25,509 nt of DNA from Scytonema sp. UIC 10036 (GTDB taxonomy: Bacteria; Cyanobacteriota; Cyanobacteriia; Cyanobacteriales; Nostocaceae). The position numbers and the translations under genes were made by a program. Location of the stretch: NCBI RefSeq assembly GCF_009725235.1, contig NZ_WJFC01000192.1, positions 1 to 25,509 on the forward strand, read 5' to 3'. Below are positions 1 to 5,821 of this stretch, in pieces. The notes beneath the pieces were generated by a model. That model had not been told where the DNA came from. It made no database searches and saw nothing but the letters and a program-made list of their open reading frames with translations. Position 1 is the stretch's first letter. Every line of letters begins with the position of its first letter.

Positions 1-76
1 CTAATCTATAGATACCATACTTTCATTCCATGTTCTCATGAGAACATGGAATGAAAGTATGGTATCTATAGATTAG
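1..76. repeat. Left hairpin telomere palindrome
   Basis: A perfect 76-bp palindrome centred between 38 and 39, at the TCATGA step. Because the window starts exactly at the mirror of base 76, the symmetry is limited by where the sequence was cut. This fits read-through around a closed hairpin: bases 1-38 would be the opposite strand of 39-76. Protelomerase target sites in phage N15 and relatives are palindromes of this kind, and this element encodes a candidate resolvase. The physical left tip would then be at base 39. Confidence 0.9.
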
Positions 77-470
77 TCGTACTCGTGCAAAGATAAGTCT
101 ATCTTAACCCTCTCGTACAGAGATAACCAAATACACATATCCTCTAGTACATAGATAGTGGATTGCACACATCCTCTCGTACATAGATACATGACGACTC
201 GTACACGCATATATCTATGTACGAGACGATTTATCTATGTATCAAAGGACTCGTTCAGTCATCGTACACCCTCTCGTACACCCATATTTATGTAGACATA
301 CCCACTCGTACATAGATAAACGAATTGTCCCTGTTTCTAACGCACCCTCTTGTACACCCATATTGACGGTCTCACTGTCATCTGTGTACTAGTATTAACT
401 CGTATACCCATATCGATATCTATGTACTAAGGCGGACTTGTACAGTCATAGTTGTATCTATGTACGAGTG
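77..470. repeat. Subterminal array of CTCGTACATAGATA-type repeats
   Basis: Short repeats in both orientations follow the telomere. Clear direct copies or variants start at 82, 112, 144, 176 and 305, and partial copies with CTCGTACAC at 198 and 273. Inverted copies (TATCTATGTACGAG) lie at 212-225 and 455-468, with a variant at 232. Several copies are followed by ACCCATAT instead of ATAGATA. The array is mirrored at 25040-25433. It is a plausible binding array for the telomere resolvase or another end-binding protein, which is inference. Confidence 0.85.
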
Positions 471-675
471 GGTTTTGTCCGATTGACAAAAAGCGAACGA
501 GAGCGAAACCACCCTGTATTTTTACCTAAAAACTTTTTGGCAGTCGGGGTAGCGCGTCGGGGGTGTAGGGACATGACATAAGTTTTCCTTCTGCGATCGC
601 GACAACTTTTTGAGATTTAGCTTATCAATAATCATTGTGGCGGTGCGTCCAGCGTCCCGCGTTGGGGGAGTGGTC

Positions 676-832
676 GGGGTAGGAGTCCCGTTTCCTCTCG
701 TCCGTTACCAGATAAGGATTCTAGACACCGCTAATGAGACGTTTTGAAAACGGGCTATGTTACCAAGATTAAATTACAGACAGCTTGCAAGCGATTCTAG
801 AGGGTGTGTTGGGGGTAGGAGTCCCGTATCCT
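676..832 (+). repeat. Pair of 21-bp direct repeats
   Basis: GGGGTAGGAGTCCCG followed by TTTCCT (676-696) recurs as the same 15-mer followed by TATCCT at 812-832, one mismatch in 21 bases, 136 bp apart. Both lie in a G-rich part of the terminal repeat and are mirrored at 24678-24834. Function unknown. Confidence 0.8.
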
Positions 833-849
833 TTGGGGCAGTGGTCGGG

Positions 850-876
850 CATGACTGGGGGGAGTATCCAGTCATG
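850..876. repeat. Inverted repeat CATGACTGG / CCAGTCATG
   Basis: Nine-base arms at 850-858 and 868-876 are perfectly complementary across a 9-base G-rich spacer. They could form a hairpin in single-stranded DNA or bind a dimeric protein. Mirrored at 24634-24660. Confidence 0.75.
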
Positions 877-909
877 GCACGGGCATCACTGGGGATGGTC
901 GGGGTGTGG

Positions 910-972
910 GGGGTGGTCGAACGTTCGTACAGAGGTATTAGGTGCGAACGTTCGACCACCCCTATATAGGGG
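910..972. repeat. Double palindrome: 18-bp inverted repeat plus CCCCTATATAGGGG
   Basis: Perfect 18-base arms at 910-927 and 945-962 are separated by 17 bases. Each arm contains the self-palindrome CGAACGTTCG. The right arm runs into a second perfect palindrome, CCCCTATATAGGGG, at 959-972. The nesting suggests a protein-bound control or origin site. CGAACGTTCG resembles a LexA/DinR box only superficially because the four central spacer bases are absent. Mirrored at 24538-24600. Confidence 0.85.
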
Positions 973-981
973 TTGAAAAAT

Positions 982-1129
982 ACCTCTGAAAAATTCGGGA
1001 TTTGAAAATTTTTTCAGAAAATGCTCAAAAGTCGCTCACTGACTAGGTTTTCTCAGAGGTAAAATCGGAAAAAAATTTTTTTCAAAAAAATGCTCGAAAG
1101 TGGCTCTACAAGCCAGTTACATCGGAGGT
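982..1129. repeat. Imperfect tandem repeat of about 69 bp
   Basis: ATGCTCAAAAGTCGCTC at 1021-1037 recurs as ATGCTCGAAAGTGGCTC at 1090-1106, a shift of 69 bp. Each is preceded by an A/T run (about 1000-1020 and 1070-1089) and followed by a GAGGT-containing end (1060 and 1129). The outer ACCTCTGA (982-989) and TCAGAGGT (1053-1060) form an inverted repeat around the first unit. The alternation of AT tracts and conserved boxes is origin-like, but no initiator is known. Mirrored at 24381-24528. Confidence 0.7.
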
Positions 1130-1139
1130 ACGCTTGAAA

Positions 1140-1443
1140 CGACCGTGTAGTAAGGGTTTTTAGCTTGTATAAACTTAAAAAGTAGTAGTGTATTACATAA
1201 CGTATTTATGTGGTTTATTATCTACGTGCGTAAAACTAAGTGTAAATAAATTTACTTAAAATATGCGTAAAATAATCCATAGAGTTTTATCTATGCTATA
1301 GATGGATGTACTTACTCTCTATGTATTTTATACTGCATTATTAAAACTATTGTCCTATATAGTTTTCAGCAATTTATACGTAATCCATAGAGAATTCTCT
1401 ATAGGGGAGTGAAGGGTGTACGGAAATCTATGTATTTTTTGCT
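1140..1443 (+). other. AT-rich inner part of left terminal repeat, no gene seen
   Basis: This stretch has no supported gene. It is AT-rich with short dispersed repeats, such as AATCCATAGAG twice and a perfect 16-bp palindrome ATAGAGAATTCTCTAT at 1387-1402. It is the likely upstream control region for the first gene on each end of the element, since the same sequence faces inward at both ends. I could not assign a convincing promoter. Confidence 0.6.
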
Positions 1444-1551
1444 ATGCGTAAATCACCAAAACCCCCAACACCACACACGGGCATTGAGGGGGAGATAGAG
1501 AACAGACAAGAATTGGGAATACTAAAGTTACACGTTTATAAAGATAATCAA

Positions 1552-2340
1552 ATGTCGAATTTATCAAGTATTGAGCGTATTAAATTAGAACGTTTATTAG
1601 GTATGTCAGATGGCTATGTTTTAAATTTTTCAAATAAAACATTTTCTGATTTTGTTATTGAACACACAGGTATTGATGTCTATGACCAAAAGTATGCTGA
1701 TATAGGTGAATCAAAAGCAAAGCGTCTTAGGTCGTTTTGGAATAAAGAATCTAATCATATTGTCGGTAAGTTATTGTTAGCTTTTTTAGAATTTTGGCAC
1801 TACTTAAATACTTCTAACGAGTTTTATCAGGTAACAGAAGAAAAATTAAAATTGTATGAAGACTGTTTAAAAATATCAGTAAGATTGGTTAGTGATGCTC
1901 CAATTGAAGAAACAAACGTAAATATAGATGTACTTTTTGATGAAATACAGAAAAGTATAATTAAAGAAATTGAACTAGCTAAATTTATAATTTGGATTGC
2001 TGTAGCTTGGTTTACTGATAAACAAATATTTGATAAGTTACTTGAGAAAAGTAGTCAAGGTGTAAATGTACAATTAATTATTTGTGATGACGATATAAAT
2101 AGGAATTCAGGTTTGGATTATACTAAGTTTGAGACTTATAAAATACCTAAAATTGGTAAATATGAAAATATAATGCATAACAAATTTTGTGTAATTGATT
2201 TAAATAAAGTAATTAATGGTTCGTATAACTGGACTAATAAAGCTAAATATAATTTTGAAACCGTTACAACTTTTTCTAATCGACAAGAAGCTGAAAAATT
2301 TGCAGAGGAATTTATTAAACTAAAATCCCTCACATTTTAA
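1552..2340 (+). CDS. PLD-family putative nuclease with Abi-like N-terminal module
   Basis: The C-terminal half carries one phospholipase D (HKD) motif, HNKFCVID, with His209, Lys211 and Asp216 in this 262-aa version, followed by GSYNWT. PLD-type nucleases with one HKD motif normally act as dimers and cut DNA by a metal-independent mechanism. The N-terminal part, beginning near GMSDGYVLNFSNKTF, looks like the N-terminal modules of abortive-infection proteins (AbiJ-type); I recall this only by pattern. The reading frame is open from an ATG at 1444 inside the terminal repeat. I prefer the ATG at 1552 because the recognisable domain starts there, although neither start has a good ribosome-binding site. 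With the 1444 start the protein has 298 aa. The gene is more AT-rich than its surroundings, consistent with acquisition. Role in defence is inference. Confidence 0.75.
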   Translation: MSNLSSIERIKLERLLGMSDGYVLNFSNKTFSDFVIEHTGIDVYDQKYADIGESKAKRLRSFWNKESNHIVGKLLLAFLEFWHYLNTSNEFYQVTEEKLKLYEDCLKISVRLVSDAPIEETNVNIDVLFDEIQKSIIKEIELAKFIIWIAVAWFTDKQIFDKLLEKSSQGVNVQLIICDDDINRNSGLDYTKFETYKIPKIGKYENIMHNKFCVIDLNKVINGSYNWTNKAKYNFETVTTFSNRQEAEKFAEEFIKLKSLTF

Positions 2341-2562
2341 ATAACTGTGAAGGACTGATTTAATTATTGTGGTAAAACAAACTAGGACTGGTGGTTATTC
2401 GTGCAGTGTGCCGTTGATGACTTCTGCAAAATTTCCTTCCATTTTTATGACTTGTACTATAGGTCTGGTAGTAATACCTAGTTTAGTATTTTTCTATATC
2501 AGTCGTTTGGTATGGGTATTGGCGGTCGGTTGTCGGTATTGGATAATTTAAAAACATCTTTA

Positions 2563-2757
2563 ATGTATACAGTCATGATTGAAGTAACTCAAACTATTAG
2601 AGGTAAAACTTGTTTTTGGCTTATTAAAGTGAATACTTCACACGAACAATTAAAATTGAAATGTACACACGAGCAATTATTGAAGCTAATTGAGAAGCAC
2701 CCAGCTTTAAAGAGTGTTTTAGGCATTACTGACAAGATGTTAGAAGGTACAAGGTAA
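2563..2757 (+). CDS. Small protein of unknown function
   Basis: I do not recognise this protein. The frame is open from 2512 (81 aa), but the first upstream residues look non-coding; ATG at 2563 gives 64 aa and ATG at 2575 gives 60 aa. None has a clear ribosome-binding site. It is a mixed charged and hydrophobic peptide with a repeated motif (HEQLKLKCTHEQLLKLI). Its stop codon overlaps the next start by one base (TAATG), which argues that the two are translated together and supports it being real. Confidence 0.5.
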   Translation: MYTVMIEVTQTIRGKTCFWLIKVNTSHEQLKLKCTHEQLLKLIEKHPALKSVLGITDKMLEGTR

Positions 2758-3344
2758 TGGAAGAACAAGAAGATTTTTATTTAACTTGGCGAACGAACAA
2801 ACTTGCTTCACTGCGATACAACCGCGCTATCTGTATGCTTGCGGCTGGTTATTCACCTAATGAGGTTGCGGAACATTTGGGGGTAACGGTTCGGGCTGTT
2901 CAGATGTGGTTTAAGGAAGGGGATTTTAACGATTCTCTAAGATATGCGATTCACATCACTTTTCAATCTGCATTAAGTAAAGCAGCAGATTTTGCAGATA
3001 GGGCGGTTCAGATACTCATAGACATAGCTGAAAATCCAGATACACCCTCAAAACAACGTATTGAATCTATTAAATTACTGTTTGATATTCTTCTAAGAAC
3101 TACCCAATCTGTTCCTGAAAACCCTAAAGTTTTTGAATTAAGCGAGAAAATCAAAGTCTTGAACCAAGCGACATATTTTAAAAGCAATAACGTTGTGACG
3201 ACAGAGATAAGACCAGTAATAAGCAAAACAGGATTAGCTGAAATGAGGGATGTATGGACTATCATTCATCCTAATGAACCTTTCCCAGAGGATGAAACGG
3301 AATTACGGAAATGGTTTGATGACAACATAAATCCTTTCAAGTAG
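2757..3344 (+). CDS. HTH protein resembling phage terminase small subunit
   Basis: A 195-aa protein. Residues about 21-55 form a helix-turn-helix: an ICMLAAGYSPNEVAEHLGVT stretch followed by a recognition helix with VQMWFKE. The downstream helices, with repeated Ala and Leu and the stretch SKQRIESIKLLFDILLR, are typical of HTH-type phage terminase small subunits and related DNA-binding proteins. No large terminase subunit is visible in the window, so a packaging role is unlikely here, and a general DNA-binding role is as plausible. The start overlaps the preceding stop (TAATG), and a terminator follows directly. Confidence 0.7.
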   Translation: MEEQEDFYLTWRTNKLASLRYNRAICMLAAGYSPNEVAEHLGVTVRAVQMWFKEGDFNDSLRYAIHITFQSALSKAADFADRAVQILIDIAENPDTPSKQRIESIKLLFDILLRTTQSVPENPKVFELSEKIKVLNQATYFKSNNVVTTEIRPVISKTGLAEMRDVWTIIHPNEPFPEDETELRKWFDDNINPFK

Positions 3345-3356
3345 TAGGAAGTTTGT

Positions 3357-3384
3357 AGGGTAGACCTTAAAATCTACCCTTTTT
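3357..3384 (+). terminator. Rho-independent terminator between convergent genes
   Basis: AGGGTAGA (3357-3364) pairs with TCTACCCT (3373-3380) across an 8-base loop and is followed by a T run. It sits between the ends of two convergent genes and would stop the rightward transcript. Confidence 0.8.
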
Positions 3385-3388
3385 ACTA

Positions 3389-4546
3389 TCACAATTTAAT
3401 AATTTCCCCTGTTTCTTCTATCAGCATTCCTTCATCAATCAACATATAAGTTAAGCCAGTTTGTCTACCAGTTCTTGTGAGTACTTTTGTGTTGGGATTT
3501 TGATGTAAACAGTCCCATATATCTAAAGTAGAAGATTCTAAAGGCATATTTATTATTTTTATCTTCGGACTTTGTTTTTTAATTTCTGGTGCGGTTTCTA
3601 CTGGTGCGGTCTTTACTGGTGCGGTCTCTACTGGTTTGATAGGGGTATCCTCAGAGAAGTTGATAAAATCAATAACTTGTTCAATCGCTTGTGACCGTCC
3701 TCTGTTGTCGTAGGGATTTAGTCCGTGTTTCGTGTTGTGGTCGCTAATCAAGGTTTTGTACTGTTCCATAACGTTTTTAATCAATCCCATCTTTGACCCG
3801 GTTAGGGCATTGATAGCGGTCGCTGTGATGCACCATTTTTGGTTTTTTTCGGTAGCCATATCGTTGTGTTGTGTAATGGCTTGAATAGCACGTTTAGCCA
3901 GTTCTTCAGCCCTTCCAGGCAAGGTTTTCATCTTCGTATTGTTCAAGAGTTCAGAAGTTGAAATACTGCTTAAATCAGTCTCAATTACTTGTTTAGCCTT
4001 GCCTACGACAGTACGCGCATAGACTCTACAAGCTTGTTGGATGAAGTCAGCTAGACTCATTCCAGAGTGATTTAGGGCATCTTTTACGAGTTCTTTTGTT
4101 TCAGCGTCAAATTGTTGTAGTGTCATATCTTCTGGTTGTGGTTGTGACTGTGGTTGTGGTAGTGGTTCGGGCTGTGCTTCAGGCTGTGGTGGGGCTGGTA
4201 GTTTTGGGAGATTTTCAAAGTAAGCTTTTCTGTCAGCATCCCCCACTACTGCCCATCTGTCTTCGTTGGTAGTTGCATACCATAGCGCTATGTGTTCCCA
4301 TCGTTCTACTTTCCCTTTACCTTCAGTAGTAAAGTAATATCCTGGTTTCGATTGCTGGTCACTGGGGAATGCTGATTCAATAGCTTTTCGGAGTTCAGTA
4401 CGAGTACGGCGAAAGGTATTTTCATTAGGAACTAGTTCTTTAAGTCGCTTCCAAGCGTTTATAGTTAACTTTTTAATAGCTGATTCATCAGTCACACCTT
4501 GTAACCCGTTGATTAGTTCTTGAATGATTTCGGATGTTTTAGACAT
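3389..4546 (-). CDS. Unknown 385-aa protein beside the protelomerase
   Basis: I cannot assign a function. Three parts are visible. The N-terminal region (about 1-125) has a charged helical segment and a Trp-rich stretch (ERWEHIALWYATT). Next comes a Pro/Gln/Glu linker (about 126-155) of PQPEAQPEPLPQPQ type. The middle region (about 156-295) is helical and contains WCITATAINALTGSKMGLIKNVMEQY, which reads like a helix-turn-helix. A second Pro/Thr/Val linker with repeated APVKTAP/APVETAP precedes a C-terminal globular piece. It lies 85 bp downstream of the protelomerase gene on the same strand, with its own promoter sharing a 16-bp sequence with the protelomerase promoter. A DNA-binding partner in telomere or replication control is inference. 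Confidence 0.7.
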   Translation of the reverse strand: MSKTSEIIQELINGLQGVTDESAIKKLTINAWKRLKELVPNENTFRRTRTELRKAIESAFPSDQQSKPGYYFTTEGKGKVERWEHIALWYATTNEDRWAVVGDADRKAYFENLPKLPAPPQPEAQPEPLPQPQSQPQPEDMTLQQFDAETKELVKDALNHSGMSLADFIQQACRVYARTVVGKAKQVIETDLSSISTSELLNNTKMKTLPGRAEELAKRAIQAITQHNDMATEKNQKWCITATAINALTGSKMGLIKNVMEQYKTLISDHNTKHGLNPYDNRGRSQAIEQVIDFINFSEDTPIKPVETAPVKTAPVETAPEIKKQSPKIKIINMPLESSTLDIWDCLHQNPNTKVLTRTGRQTGLTYMLIDEGMLIEETGEIIKL

Positions 4547-4581
4547 AGGATTGATTTGTTTGATTGATTTTTGATATCTCT

Positions 4582-4615
4582 ATACTAGACCCTCTAGTAA
4601 TCTATTGTCAAGAGG
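4582..4615 (-). promoter_or_regulatory. Candidate sigma-70 promoter for the 385-aa gene
   Basis: On the minus strand TTGACA (4606-4611) is followed after 18 bases by TAGTAT (4582-4587). The -35 element lies in CCTCTTGACAATAGAT (4600-4615), a 16-mer repeated exactly in front of the protelomerase gene. Confidence 0.6.
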
Positions 4616-4631
4616 ATTGGTACAGAGATTT

Positions 4632-5666
4632 TTAAAGTTTGGTTAAAGTCCCTGGTTTGATTTCGTAGCGCTTATAAGCGTCAATGGTTGTCTCGTCATC
4701 ATCCCCTAAAACTTGTTTGGCATAGTCTCTAAAGTCGTAGGGGTCAACACTCGTGTCATTGACAATGCAAGCCCGTAAGTAAGCAGCACGAAATTTATGA
4801 TATGTGCGTTCGCCTTCAGGGAAGATATCCCAGTCCTTTACAGCTAGGTTGAGAACCTTAGCCCATCGCAAGTTAACCCGTTCAGCGTCTTCATTTCTAT
4901 CCAACCGTTTACCTTTAGTTTCTAGGTAGTTCAATCCCATACAAACCAGTTCGGCTGACAGTAGGGTAGGGATGCAAAAAGTAACTTTCCTCAGTGGTAT
5001 TTGTTTGTCGCCTATCTTTACCTTGCGGTCTTTCCCCTTTAACTGACCTCTGAAAGCTATTTCATACTCTGCTAACTCTTCAAAAGTCGCTGAACAGTGA
5101 ATCTCTCCCATCCGTCTCCCTGTTGCCAGTGCCACTGAACAAGATACGTCAATCCAGTTCGGGTCTTTACCCTCTGCCACTTCAGTTAGTATCCTGTGAG
5201 CGAATTTAAGTGAGTTGGTTAAATCAATTTGTACACGGTTCTCTTTTTGCCGTCGTTCAGTCACTTTCTCTCTATATCGGGCATTTTGGCGTTCTTTGTA
5301 CTCGCTGAAAAGGTAGCTTAAGGCGTTTCCGAAGTGAGTAGCAATGGTAATTACTGGGTTAACTAAAGCGGGGTCTTTAAGTTCGGTCTTAGCTGCAAGT
5401 TTAAGCGCTTTTTTGAGGCTGGTAATTTGCCTTAAAGCCGTGTTGTACTGGCGTTCTGCTTCCGGTTGTTCATCTGGGTAAGTGGCTTTTAATATCCTTG
5501 CTTCTTGTGCTGCTAACCGTTCCCATCCAGGGATGTCACCTACTCCCTTCTTACGCTGATTTAGCTTGTATGGTGCTAACGCTTCAAATATGGGCAGTAG
5601 GTAGGCTACCTGTTCATCAATGAAAGTGTTCTCAAATTCATCTGGGGATTTGGCTTGTCTACTCAT
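4632..5666 (-). CDS. Telomere resolvase (protelomerase)
   Basis: This protein should cut and rejoin the palindromic telomere junction after replication, making two hairpin ends. It has the tyrosine-recombinase core in the protelomerase style: ATGRRMGEI with catalytic Arg185, a Lys candidate at 210-215, HKFR with His290 and Arg293, and a C-terminal AYKRYEI with nucleophile Tyr331. The sequence around Tyr331 resembles the TelN/TelK active site. Nine residues before Tyr, where TelN/TelK have His in an LGH motif, this protein has Asp322 (LGD). At 344 aa it is far shorter than TelN or TelK (above 600 aa) and also shorter than TelA or ResT (about 440-450 aa), so it probably lacks their accessory DNA-binding domains. 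The N-terminal 150 residues are helical and charged. The linear ends and palindromes support the call. A plain integrase is the alternative, but the YHKFRAAYLRAC block and hairpin ends argue against it. Confidence 0.85.
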   Translation of the reverse strand: MSRQAKSPDEFENTFIDEQVAYLLPIFEALAPYKLNQRKKGVGDIPGWERLAAQEARILKATYPDEQPEAERQYNTALRQITSLKKALKLAAKTELKDPALVNPVITIATHFGNALSYLFSEYKERQNARYREKVTERRQKENRVQIDLTNSLKFAHRILTEVAEGKDPNWIDVSCSVALATGRRMGEIHCSATFEELAEYEIAFRGQLKGKDRKVKIGDKQIPLRKVTFCIPTLLSAELVCMGLNYLETKGKRLDRNEDAERVNLRWAKVLNLAVKDWDIFPEGERTYHKFRAAYLRACIVNDTSVDPYDFRDYAKQVLGDDDETTIDAYKRYEIKPGTLTKL

Positions 5667-5692
5667 TCCATATTTACCTATTCACTATATCT

Positions 5693-5725
5693 AATGTAAG
5701 TATGGATTTATCTATTGTCAAGAGG
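5693..5725 (-). promoter_or_regulatory. Candidate sigma-70 promoter for the protelomerase gene
   Basis: TTGACA (5716-5721) and TACATT (5693-5698) on the minus strand are 17 bases apart, 27 bases from the start codon. The 16-mer CCTCTTGACAATAGAT (5710-5725) is identical to the one at 4600-4615, which suggests co-regulation. Confidence 0.6.
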
Positions 5726-5821
5726 GTGTGTAAGTCATTGCTCCCCTGTTGTGTCTGTACTTTTCTCGATACCCTTGTCTAGCCCGCTTTGATTTCCAGA
5801 GCTTCACTAAAGTCACTTTAG

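Larger units (their letters stand above)
1..1484 (+). repeat. Left terminal inverted repeat, 1,484 bp
   Basis: The sequence from 1 to 1484 is the reverse complement of 24026 to 25509. Mirrored positions sum to 25510 with no length shift, and every stretch I compared was identical. Identity stops at 1485 (T here, while the mirrored base 24025 reads as A). The repeat has no convincing gene. It contains the telomere palindrome, a subterminal repeat array, G-rich stretches, several perfect palindromes, an imperfect tandem repeat and an AT-rich inner third. The HIP1 octamer GCGATCGC lies at 593-600. Short reading frames at 757-976 have no ribosome-binding site or recognisable protein and are not called. 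Confidence 0.97.

Noticed and set aside
891..916. G-quadruplex in the terminal repeat
   Set aside because: The stretch has three clear G runs and no well-spaced fourth, so a standard quadruplex is not supported.
918..927. LexA/DinR-type box CGAACGTTCG
   Set aside because: The consensus needs four bases between GAAC and GTTC; here they are adjacent.
757..976. Overlapping short reading frames in the terminal repeats (also 24534-24753)
   Set aside because: They overlap on both strands, lack ribosome-binding sites and follow G-rich repeats and palindromes, so they look non-coding.
2369..2551. 60-aa frame starting with GTG
   Set aside because: It has a GTG start with AAGGA too far upstream and no family; the composition looks like chance, though a small membrane peptide is not excluded.
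2757..3344. Prophage call from the terminase-small-subunit-like gene
   Set aside because: No large terminase, portal, capsid or tail gene is present in the window.
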